Below are positions 1-6,875 of a DNA stretch of 21,469 nucleotides, piece by piece. The stretch lies in assembly GCA_020444765.1 (NCBI GenBank), contig JAGRHW010000013.1:1-21469 (forward strand), read 5' to 3'. Within the stretch, counting starts at the first letter, position 1; every line of letters starts with the position of its first letter. The position numbers and the translations under genes are program-made. Source of the DNA: Gammaproteobacteria bacterium. GTDB lineage: Bacteria > Pseudomonadota > Gammaproteobacteria > Granulosicoccales > Granulosicoccaceae. The notes beneath the pieces were generated by a model. That model made no database searches, was not told the origin of the DNA, and saw only the letters and a program-made list of their open reading frames with translations.

Positions 1-2
1 AT

Positions 3-1106
3 TCCACGCCGGCGCTGGCGCGCAGCCGCGCGGTTCTGGCGCGCGAGGCGGCAGCGTCGGAGATCAAGTCTGTCACCAATCAAACCCTGCTGGATGTCGA
101 TGCGGCTTACTGGACGATGGTTGAATCGGCGCTGGCCGTACAGGCCGTTCGTCAAAGCCTGAATGCCGCCGAGGACATGTTCGACGCCACACAACGTCTG
201 TACAACAGCCGTTCGGCGAATAACTATGATCTCGCGCAGGCCGAGCTGACGCTTGCCAATACCCGGGCGCGCGAACAGCAAGCCTGGTCCGACTATCTGC
301 GGGCTTCAGATTCGCTGGCGTTTTTGCTGGATATGCCGGCCTCCAGCCTGATCGTGCCGAGTGGCTTTTCCGAGCTGATAGCGCTGGACGAAGCACCGTC
401 TCCGGCGGCTGCCGATGCGCTGGTCGAACACCCGGACTACCAGTCGGCCAAGGCGCTCAATGAATCGGCCGGGCTAGACAATCAGGCGGGACGCCAGGGC
501 CTGCGCCCGGATCTGACGCTGGAGGCGGAGTTGCAGTTTCGTCAGAGTAATCAGGTTTTCGGCTACAAGAGCTTTTCCGATTCGTTGAGTTCGGTATTCG
601 ATCCGGATATTTCCACCCAGAGAATCGGACTCAACTACACGCTGCCGCTCGGTCAGCGCGGGCTCAAGGCGAACAGTCGCGCGCTGGAAGCTGCGCATAA
701 ACAGTCCACCTTGCAACTGACCGCCACCGCCAATGCATTGCAGGGCAAACTGAGCAGCGCAAAAGCCAGACTCGAAGGGGCGCGGATCAATGCCGGCTAT
801 GCCGCCGAAGCCAACCGTCTTGCCGAACTCAGCTATGAAAAAGCACTCGAGCAGCAACGCGGCCGCCAGGTTCGCGAGTATGAACTGAGCGGCCAGCATG
901 CCCGCCTGCTGGAGGCCAGGCTTGCCTATATTGCCGCGCTGGCCGAAATAAAGCGGGCCGAGACGGCGCTGCTTGAGGCTCAGGGTGTGTTGCACGAAAA
1001 GTACGCCGAACGCCTGACCCGTTCGAACGTCGAGCAATGGCGGCTGAGTCGCCTGCAGGACAGTGGCGCTTTTTCCGTTTTTCTGCCGGGAGGTAAAGAC
1101 CTGTGA
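3..1106 (+). CDS. TolC-family outer-membrane efflux protein, 3' part (start outside window)
   Basis: Outer-membrane factor of the TolC type, expected to form the trimeric outer-membrane/periplasmic channel of a tripartite exporter. The frame is open from the first codon at position 3, so the true start lies upstream; the ATG at 117 is internal. The readable part (367 codons) has the long Ala/Leu/Glu/Gln-rich helices of the family, with coiled-coil stretches around 150-350 and 690-1000, separated by a beta segment with VFGYKSFSDSLSSVFDP. That segment and the C-terminal pattern EQWRLSRLQDSGAF recur in the next gene, so the two are paralogues. The stop at 1104-1106 overlaps the GTG of the next gene. 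The partner periplasmic adaptor and pump are not in the window, so the substrate is unknown. Confidence 0.85.
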   Translation, partial: STPALARSRAVLAREAAASEIKSVTNQTLLDVDAAYWTMVESALAVQAVRQSLNAAEDMFDATQRLYNSRSANNYDLAQAELTLANTRAREQQAWSDYLRASDSLAFLLDMPASSLIVPSGFSELIALDEAPSPAAADALVEHPDYQSAKALNESAGLDNQAGRQGLRPDLTLEAELQFRQSNQVFGYKSFSDSLSSVFDPDISTQRIGLNYTLPLGQRGLKANSRALEAAHKQSTLQLTATANALQGKLSSAKARLEGARINAGYAAEANRLAELSYEKALEQQRGRQVREYELSGQHARLLEARLAYIAALAEIKRAETALLEAQGVLHEKYAERLTRSNVEQWRLSRLQDSGAFSVFLPGGKDL

Positions 1107-3037
1107 TTATTTATCCCGGTATGTTTCGAATACAGTCGCTGCAAAAAGTCGCTTATGGTCTGCTCGTTGGCGGTTGTCTGGCCCTGAGCGGTCAGGCGAC
1201 AGCGCAAAACGATAACACGGTCGCGATCGGCGAGCTGCTGGCCGTCGACGGCAATCAGCAGGAAGCGGAGCTGGCGGGTCTGATCCAGCAATCTCTCGAC
1301 TCGCAGGCTATCGGCGGCGCGTTTTACAGTTACCAGGGCAGTCTGGTCAGCGGTATGAGCCCGGGCGATGTGGCGCTCAAGGTACTGGAACGTAATCTGT
1401 CGCTGAAGATCGCTGGTGCGGACAATGAGCTGGCGCAGCAGGCGAAGCTCGAAGCGCAGGCGGTTTTTGATCCGGTGCTGAGTCTGAATGTCGGCCTGAC
1501 GCGCGACGAGTCGCATGAACGCACCGAAACCGGTACTGTTTTCGCCAAGGTTTTCTATCCGCAATATGACAACCCCGATACGGGTGATGCGGCGCCGCTC
1601 GGCGAAATCATTCTGCCCGAAGAGGTCCGGGATGAAACCGGCATCGAGAAGATAATCTTCAGTAACGAGGATAACTTCCGCCTGGAGCGTGAAGAGCGCG
1701 AAAATGAAACGATTTTCGCCAGCAAAAAAGACCCCAATGGCGCACAGACTGGCACCCAGTTCGACGTCGCACTGGCGCAACTCACGCCGTGGGGCGTGAG
1801 TTATGACCTGACTCTGACAACCGTCAACAAGAAAACCTTCTATGACTCCGATGGACATTCCTTCGATGCACCCTGGGCGTCAAAGCTGCTGCTCAATGTC
1901 GAGTTGCCGATCAATGATTTTGGCGAGGACTCATCGGCAGGTCTGGCCAGCCGGCTTGCCGCGCTGGAGCAAAAACGTCAGGACTGGCAGCTCAAGAGCC
2001 GGATCAATACGGTGCTGGCGCAGGCGGCCGATGCCTATCTCGCGCTGGTCGGCTCCGCTGAGCAATACCGAATCAACGGGCTTAACCGTCAATTGACCGA
2101 AGAGCAATACGTGGCGACCAAGCGGCGTTTTGACAGCCGAAACGCCACCGCTTACGAACTGTCGCAAATCGAGGCCGAGCTGGCGCTGGCGAAGTCTAGC
2201 GAGGAAAATGCGGCGAAAAATTATCTGACTGCCTCCGATGCTCTGCTGGCGCTGACCAGTGAAAACGGCGCCGCTCTGCAGGGCCGGGTATTGGTGCCGG
2301 TCGGTTATACGCAATGGCTTGCCACGGCACTGGAATTGAATACCCTCAACGCCCGCCAGACCGCGCTCGATAACCGACCGCTGTTACAGGCCGGCATGCT
2401 GGAGGTCGCGCAGGCGCAGGTTGAGCAGAGAAACGCGGTGCTGCGCATGCGGCCGGATATCCGTCTCAAGGCCGCCCTCGGGCTTGAGCAGAATGGTTCC
2501 GTGTATGGCTACGAAAGTCTTACCGACTCGCTGGCGAATGTGTTCGATCCGGATTTTTCCAGTCAGAGCCTATCCGCCGAATACCGCTATCCGCTGGGTA
2601 ACGCCGGAGTCAAGGCGCGTAAGCAAATCGCCGATGCCCGGCTGCAGGATTCCGAACTGGTTTTGCAGACCGCCCGTCAGCAGGTCGAACTGGATGTGCA
2701 GACCGCGATCAACCGCCTGCAGACCGCCAAGTCCGTAAAACTGCAGGCCGAGCAACGCCTGCAATCCGCCGAGAAGGCTTATACCAGTCTGCAACGCTTG
2801 GCGCGCAACGGCAGCGCCACGCAGAATGAAATCGTTAACGGGCTGCGTACGCTGCAAAACGCCAGAACCGCCAATCTGCAGGCGGCCATCGAGATCAAGA
2901 GTGCCGAGGCGGCCCTGCTTGCAGCGCAGGGCATTATCGATAAGAATTACGCCCGTTGGGTGGCGAAAAACGATTTTGAGCACTGGCGGCTGGCGCAGCT
3001 CGGCAGTCTCGGCGCGTTTGAGTTTTTTATCGAATAA
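1103..3037 (+). CDS. TolC-family outer-membrane efflux protein (second, complete paralogue)
   Basis: A 644-residue outer-membrane factor, longer than E. coli TolC. The GTG at 1103 is preceded by a strong GGGAGG ribosome site (about 1088-1093); ATG 1121 in the same frame has none but begins a clean signal peptide (MFRIQSLQKVAYGL..., cleaved near SGQATA-Q), so either start is possible. Two helical repeats follow, residues about 80-120 plus 290-400 and 420-640. Between them is a long, acidic, charged stretch (about residues 145-220) that interrupts the first beta segment and probably forms a large extracellular loop. VYGYESLTDSLANVFDP and the end EHWRLAQLGSLGAF match the upstream gene. The 4-bp overlap implies translational coupling. 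It presumably exports together with, or as a mixed partner of, its paralogue. Confidence 0.87.
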   Translation: MIIYPGMFRIQSLQKVAYGLLVGGCLALSGQATAQNDNTVAIGELLAVDGNQQEAELAGLIQQSLDSQAIGGAFYSYQGSLVSGMSPGDVALKVLERNLSLKIAGADNELAQQAKLEAQAVFDPVLSLNVGLTRDESHERTETGTVFAKVFYPQYDNPDTGDAAPLGEIILPEEVRDETGIEKIIFSNEDNFRLEREERENETIFASKKDPNGAQTGTQFDVALAQLTPWGVSYDLTLTTVNKKTFYDSDGHSFDAPWASKLLLNVELPINDFGEDSSAGLASRLAALEQKRQDWQLKSRINTVLAQAADAYLALVGSAEQYRINGLNRQLTEEQYVATKRRFDSRNATAYELSQIEAELALAKSSEENAAKNYLTASDALLALTSENGAALQGRVLVPVGYTQWLATALELNTLNARQTALDNRPLLQAGMLEVAQAQVEQRNAVLRMRPDIRLKAALGLEQNGSVYGYESLTDSLANVFDPDFSSQSLSAEYRYPLGNAGVKARKQIADARLQDSELVLQTARQQVELDVQTAINRLQTAKSVKLQAEQRLQSAEKAYTSLQRLARNGSATQNEIVNGLRTLQNARTANLQAAIEIKSAEAALLAAQGIIDKNYARWVAKNDFEHWRLAQLGSLGAFEFFIE

Positions 3038-3100
3038 GTCGGATGCCGCCACATATCGAAACTGTTTGGCGGCAAATCAGATACGAATCCGGACAATAAA

Positions 3101-4141
3101 ATGGTCAAACCCGTAACAGGTATTTTCGCGCCGGCCGGCGACAGTCAGGCGCAGAAGCTTTTTGCAAGCCTGGAGGAATTGCAGCCGGGTGCAGCGGGTT
3201 TGTATTATTTCCCGGAAGACGGTAATCCGCCGGTTTGTCTGGGGCGTGACGAAATTCTCTGGAACGGTTTCGATGTCAGCCGTCTGAAGACCGCCTTTGT
3301 TCGTGCCTACAACTACAGCAACCCGGTTGTTCCTCCGGTGATGGAAGATACCGACTGGTCGCTCTGGCAGTTCGACTATATGTGCGAGCAGCAGAAAACC
3401 AGTTTCCTCTACAGCGCGCTGGCCGAAATGCAACGTCGTGGCGTGGTCATGAGTAACGCACCCGGTGTTTATCTCGACGTATCGATGAAGGCCGATTTGC
3501 TGGAGCGAATCCGTGCTGCCGGGGTGAGCGTGCCGGATCTTATCTGCACCAATAACCGTAGCGAGGCCGACGCTTTTGCTGACGCTCGCGAGCATATCTT
3601 GTGGCGGCCGGTAACCGGTCGTGCCGCCTGGCAGCTCTGTCTCGAAAAACAACTGGATGCACTGGTCGATACCGATAAAACACCCGTGTTGCTGGCGGGG
3701 CTTGAGAGCGGGCATTTTTTACGCTGTTATATCAGTGACGGGGAGCCGGTTCTGTGTTTGAAATTCGCGCCGCCGGCGCAAACTCCGCTGGAACGCCTGG
3801 AAGTTTTCGAAGTCGCGGAGGAAAATGATTTCTACCCGCAGCTCAAAGCCGCTGCGGCCGTTTCGAATATGCGCTGGGGGGCTGTTCATTGTGTTCTGGA
3901 GGACGGCCGGATCAGCGTTTACGATGTCGATCCCGACCCCGTGTTGCGACATTTGCCGCCCGATGTGCAGGATTATCTGACGCTTTGTCTGGCGCACGGA
4001 TTACTCGGCCGTTCGGTACCTGCCGCCGATGCGCTGATGCAGACACCGCTTGCCAGATCCCTGCCGTTTTTACGCCGCATGCTGACGGTGTTGTTCGATC
4101 TCGAACGCTCGAAATACGCACAAGCCGCTTCCTCGGAATAA
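3101..4141 (+). CDS. divergent ATP-grasp (RimK/glutathione-synthetase-like) protein
   Basis: A 346-residue soluble protein with no signal peptide. The order of motifs suggests an ATP-grasp fold: a central Asn-Ala-Pro followed by a Lys near residue 130 (LDVSMKADLL) and VPD; a glycine-bearing strand WRPVTGRAAWQL (about 168-179) in the place of the KPxxGxxG loop; VLLAGLESGHFLRCY (about 196-210), with the Arg expected in the substrate/ATP segment; and WGAVHCVLEDGRISVYDVDPDP (259-280) matching the terminal D...E-x-N-x-P metal site. The final Asn is Asp here (DVDPDP), so metal binding would be changed. It lies 63 bp after the second TolC-like gene on the same strand and is probably in its operon. 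ATP-grasp ligases make amide or ester bonds on peptides or amino acids; the substrate cannot be told. The assignment rests on motif reading only. Confidence 0.55.
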   Translation: MVKPVTGIFAPAGDSQAQKLFASLEELQPGAAGLYYFPEDGNPPVCLGRDEILWNGFDVSRLKTAFVRAYNYSNPVVPPVMEDTDWSLWQFDYMCEQQKTSFLYSALAEMQRRGVVMSNAPGVYLDVSMKADLLERIRAAGVSVPDLICTNNRSEADAFADAREHILWRPVTGRAAWQLCLEKQLDALVDTDKTPVLLAGLESGHFLRCYISDGEPVLCLKFAPPAQTPLERLEVFEVAEENDFYPQLKAAAAVSNMRWGAVHCVLEDGRISVYDVDPDPVLRHLPPDVQDYLTLCLAHGLLGRSVPAADALMQTPLARSLPFLRRMLTVLFDLERSKYAQAASSE

Positions 4142-4191
4142 CTCACCGGGCTTGTCATTTTGCCGGGGCCGGGTTCCGGCGCGGCCAACAG

Positions 4192-5436
4192 TCAGTCGTA
4201 TTTTCTGATATCGTCGATGACCTTGCCGTCATTCGCAAGACTTCCCTGGGCGACGATTTCAACCTCGCTTCGCAATTTGATGACTTCCCGGATGCTGGCC
4301 TGAACCGCTTCGCCAAGGTTGTCGCTCGGGCTTGATGTCTCGCATTGTAAAACCAGGCTGTCCTTGTTGTCCGGATTCGATACGACAAGTCTGGCCTTAA
4401 GGATCTCCGGGTGGCGTTTGACGATTTTGTCCACCTGTTGCGGGTGTACAAACATGCCTTTGATCTTGGTGGTCTGATCGGCGCGTCCCATCCAGCCCTT
4501 GATACGGGTATTGGTGCGGCCGCAGGGACTGGCGCCCGGCAAGACTGCCGACAGGTCGCCGGTGGCGAATCGCAGCAGGGGATAATGCCGGTTGAACGTC
4601 GTTACCACGACCTCACCGACTTCGCCTTCGGCGACAGGGTCGCCGGTGCCTGGCCTGACCAGTTCGACGATCACACTTTCGTCAACGATCAATCCCTCCA
4701 TGGCTTCACTTTCGTAGGCGATCAGGCCGAGGTCCGCAGTGGCGTAGGCTTGTAATATAAAAATGCCTGCCTCGTTGATCGCCTGACGCAGACTCGGTGG
4801 CAGGGCTTCGCCCGAGACCAGGGCTTTATCGAGCCTGCCCAGAGGCAGCCCCAGCTCCTGTGCTTTGTCGATCAGGATTTTCAGAAACGAGGGCGTGCCC
4901 GTGTAGGCAGTCGACTGCAAATCGTTGATCGCATTCACCTGCAGTTCGCTTTGCCCGGTGCCGGCGGGGAAAACCGCCGCACCGATTTGTTTCGCGGCGG
5001 TTTCCATCATCGAGCCGGCCGGTGTGAAATGGTAGGAATAGCTGTTGTGAATCAGATCGCCTTGCCGAAAGCCGGCGGCAAACATGGCGCGGGCGATTCG
5101 CCAGTAATCGGCGGTGTCGCCTTCCGGCTCGTAGATCGGCCCGGGTGAGGAGAAAACCCGCCGCATCCGACCTGCCGGCGCGGAGGTGAAGCCACCGAAG
5201 GGTTTGTCTTTGCCCTGGGCTTCGATCAGCTCCGACTTCCGCGTAACCGGCAGGCTGGCGAGTTTTTGCAGGGAGTCTATCTCATCGGGATTCACATCTT
5301 TCAACAACTCCGCATAGGCCCGGGTGTTGTCCCGGGCGAAGCGAATGTGTTCCGGCAGTTGTTGCAGCTGCTGGGCAAGACGCTGTTCGGTCGGACGGGT
5401 CTCGAGTGCATCGAAATACTTATCGCTGGCGTTCAT
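4192..5436 (-). CDS. PaaK-like adenylate-forming enzyme (phenylacetate-CoA ligase family)
   Basis: A 414-residue member of the phenylacetate-CoA ligase family, which activates a carboxylate as acyl-AMP and transfers it to CoA. Visible motifs: VFSSPGPIYEP (a modified phosphate-binding loop), TGTPSFL, ALVSGEALP, ILQAYATADLGLIAYE (A5-like), RFATGDL (A7) and GWMGRADQTTKIKGMFVHPQQV, of which GRADQTTKIKG is the A8 hinge, then DGKVIDDIRKY at the end. The frame extends to TTG 5448, but ATG 5436 is chosen because GGGAG lies 7-8 bases before it. It is convergent with the ATP-grasp gene and lies about 120 bp downstream of dapA on the same strand. No phenylacetate catabolic genes are nearby, so the acid substrate is unknown and it need not be phenylacetate. 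Confidence 0.8.
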   Translation of the reverse strand: MNASDKYFDALETRPTEQRLAQQLQQLPEHIRFARDNTRAYAELLKDVNPDEIDSLQKLASLPVTRKSELIEAQGKDKPFGGFTSAPAGRMRRVFSSPGPIYEPEGDTADYWRIARAMFAAGFRQGDLIHNSYSYHFTPAGSMMETAAKQIGAAVFPAGTGQSELQVNAINDLQSTAYTGTPSFLKILIDKAQELGLPLGRLDKALVSGEALPPSLRQAINEAGIFILQAYATADLGLIAYESEAMEGLIVDESVIVELVRPGTGDPVAEGEVGEVVVTTFNRHYPLLRFATGDLSAVLPGASPCGRTNTRIKGWMGRADQTTKIKGMFVHPQQVDKIVKRHPEILKARLVVSNPDNKDSLVLQCETSSPSDNLGEAVQASIREVIKLRSEVEIVAQGSLANDGKVIDDIRKYD

Positions 5437-5468
5437 GGGCGCTCCCAAACAATCTTTTTTGTTTTAAA

Positions 5469-5501
5469 ACGGTCGGCAGACCGTGGATGTTTATCTGCCG
5501 A
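5469..5501 (-). terminator. overlapping hairpins between dapA and the PaaK-like gene
   Basis: On the minus strand ACGGTC-4 nt-GACCGT (5484 to 5469) is followed by TTTAAAAC, a weak intrinsic terminator after dapA. A second 8-bp hairpin, TCGGCAGA/TCTGCCGA (5501-5494 with 5480-5473), shares bases with the first, so the two cannot form together. It is either a simple terminator with poor T-run or a small switch in the leader of the PaaK-like gene. Only the pairing is seen; function is inferred. Confidence 0.35.
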
Positions 5502-5555
5502 GTGTAGCATTGTTCCATGTTGGACCGGTGGTAATCTGGAGCGCCCGTTTTACCG

Positions 5556-6446
5556 TCACTGCATCACGGCAGGCGCAAGACCGACGGCGTCCATGGCGGC
5601 ATCGATGCGGCTGATCGTCGATGGCTGAAGCGGTACCAGCGGCAGACGCGTTGCGGGCTCGCATAAACCCAGCCTGGAGCAGGCGTACTTTATCCCGGCC
5701 GGACTCGGTTCGATAAACAAGGCCATGTGCAGCGGCATCAGCTGCAGCTGCAAGTCTCTGGCGAGCCGGTAGTCGCCTTGCTGACAGGCGTTTTGCACCT
5801 TGGCGCAAAGCGCCGGGGCGACATTGGCGGTTACCGAAATACAGCCGTTACCGCCGGATGCATTGTAGGCCACGGCGGTTGCGTCCTCGCCCGAAAAATA
5901 ACAAAACGGCTTGTCGATACCAAGCTGTTCGAGCCAGGGGCGGGCGAGATCCTGCGTTGCATCCTTGACGCCGATGACCGCGGGCAATTGCGCAAGGCGG
6001 ATCATGGTGTCGACGGAAATATCCACGGTTGTTCTCGGCGGAATATTGTAAACGACGATCGGCAAATCGTTCGCTTCGTTCAACGCCTCGAAGTGACGGA
6101 AAATCCCTTCCTGATTGGGGCGGTTGTAATAACCGGTAACATGCAGCGCCGCGTCGGCGCCGATCTCCCGGGCATGTTTGTGGAAATGTAACGCCTCCCT
6201 GGTGTTGTTCGAGCCGCAACCGGCGATAACCGGCAGCCGGCCGTTACATTCCTCGACAACCAGTTCGAGTACCTGAAAATGTTCCTCGGCCGAGAGAACC
6301 GGTGATTCGCCGGTGGTGCCGACCGGAACCAGGCCGTGACTGCCTTGCTCGATATGCCAGTTGACCAGCTTGCGCAAGGACGCGGCATCGACGGCGCCAT
6401 CGGCGGTAAACGGGGTGATGAGTGCTACAAAAGAACCTTCGAACAT
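5556..6446 (-). CDS. dapA: 4-hydroxy-tetrahydrodipicolinate synthase (DapA)
   Basis: Condenses pyruvate with aspartate semialdehyde in the first committed step of lysine and diaminopimelate synthesis (cytosolic TIM barrel). The 296 residues match the usual length. GTTGES is at 43-48, YNIPPRT at 133-139 and GVKDAT at 159-164, giving the Schiff-base Lys161, Tyr133, Arg138 and Thr44, all at the E. coli positions. The start ATG at 6446 has TGAGGA seven bases upstream. A strong intrinsic terminator ends only 44 bp before the ATG, so expression needs a promoter in that gap or read-through. In many gammaproteobacteria dapA is followed by bamC; here a PaaK-like gene follows instead. Confidence 0.95.
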   Translation of the reverse strand: MFEGSFVALITPFTADGAVDAASLRKLVNWHIEQGSHGLVPVGTTGESPVLSAEEHFQVLELVVEECNGRLPVIAGCGSNNTREALHFHKHAREIGADAALHVTGYYNRPNQEGIFRHFEALNEANDLPIVVYNIPPRTTVDISVDTMIRLAQLPAVIGVKDATQDLARPWLEQLGIDKPFCYFSGEDATAVAYNASGGNGCISVTANVAPALCAKVQNACQQGDYRLARDLQLQLMPLHMALFIEPSPAGIKYACSRLGLCEPATRLPLVPLQPSTISRIDAAMDAVGLAPAVMQ

Positions 6447-6490
6447 GAGTTTTCCTCAGTGAAGGCGGCCTTTTTTGACGTCCAGAAAGC

Positions 6491-6530
6491 AAAAAACTCC
6501 GGGAGTCGCAAGGGACCGCCAGAGTTTTAG
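6491..6530 (-). terminator. intrinsic terminator just upstream of dapA
   Basis: On the minus strand the arms ACTCTGGCGGTC and GACTCCCGGAGT pair over 12 positions with one mismatch and two G-T pairs around a CCTTGC loop. They are followed by six T residues and flanked by AAA/TTT, which also makes a weaker plus-strand terminator. It would stop transcripts arriving from the island or, before the insertion, from lrp. Its position 44 bp before the dapA start also allows an attenuator role. Confidence 0.75.
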
Positions 6531-6544
6531 TCGTGAAATGCCGG

Positions 6545-6616
6545 ATCCTATGCGCGCGCAGCTTTACCGTTCGGTTTCGAGAAACCGGGTTTTTGGGTCT
6601 TCAAGCTGTTTCGGAT
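6545..6616. other. nested hairpin element inside the repeat, left copy
   Basis: Three nested complementary pairs: ATCC 6545-6548 with GGAT 6613-6616, CAGCTT with AAGCTG, and an inner CGGTTT-CGAG-AAACCG at 6572-6587. The inner hairpin is followed by GG and five T on the plus strand. Every base is identical in the right copy (19783-19854). The strand on which it is transcribed, if any, is not known. Confidence 0.45.
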
Positions 6617-6659
6617 AGTGTCCATGCCGCGATGAGTCTGTTGCAAGTCCGGCGATTTG

Positions 6660-6734
6660 TCAAGACTACGGCAGGGCGGTCTTGCTGATTACGGTCCGCA
6701 GCACAAAGCTCGAATGCACGCCGGTCACGCCGGG
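6660..6734 (-). pseudogene. truncated 3' remnant of an Lrp/AsnC-family gene
   Basis: Reads PGVTGVHSSFVLRTVISKT-ALP in the frame of the intact lrp at 19898-20368, then hits a TAG (6666-6668) two codons before the TGA (6660-6662) that matches the intact gene's stop. One remaining sense-codon difference in the piece is silent. There is no related sequence upstream of 6734, so the gene was cut here. It is best explained as the lrp tail left behind or copied when the island formed. Confidence 0.85.
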
Positions 6735-6875
6735 ATAGCGGGGCAGGGGTTCGTTTAAGATAGCCAACCCGACTCTTTACCCGGTGTGTTCCGTTAGCAA
6801 CGGATGATGCGTTCGTTGCGCGGAGCTATGACAGCAAGTCGCTAACTATTACTACAAGCACTTAATTAAATTCAA

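Larger units (their letters stand above)
6534..6734. repeat. 201-bp direct repeat, left copy
   Basis: Matches 19772-19972 in the same orientation without gaps, with 10 differences that I count between 6620 and 6681. The blocks 6534-6619 and 6682-6734 are identical in the two copies. The part 6660-6734 is a copy of the lrp 3' end. Similarity stops sharply at 6734/6735 on the right and at about 6533 on the left. The offset between copies is 13,238 bp. Confidence 0.95.

Noticed and set aside
474..3052. Long minus-strand open frames within the TolC-family genes.
   Set aside because: They are antisense shadows in GC-rich coding DNA; the plus strand shows clear family motifs.
4160..4190. GCCGG-GTT-CCGGC hairpin between the convergent ATP-grasp and PaaK-like genes.
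   Set aside because: No T-run on either strand; not enough to call a terminator.
6572..6594. Plus-strand terminator-like hairpin in the left repeat.
   Set aside because: No plus-strand gene precedes it; it is present only as part of the duplicated block.
6735..6800. The lrp remnant frame stays open for about 13 codons beyond the repeat (reads ILNEPLPRYPGVTGV).
   Set aside because: The added residues do not resemble the matching part of the intact Lrp and a stop follows; taken as chance.
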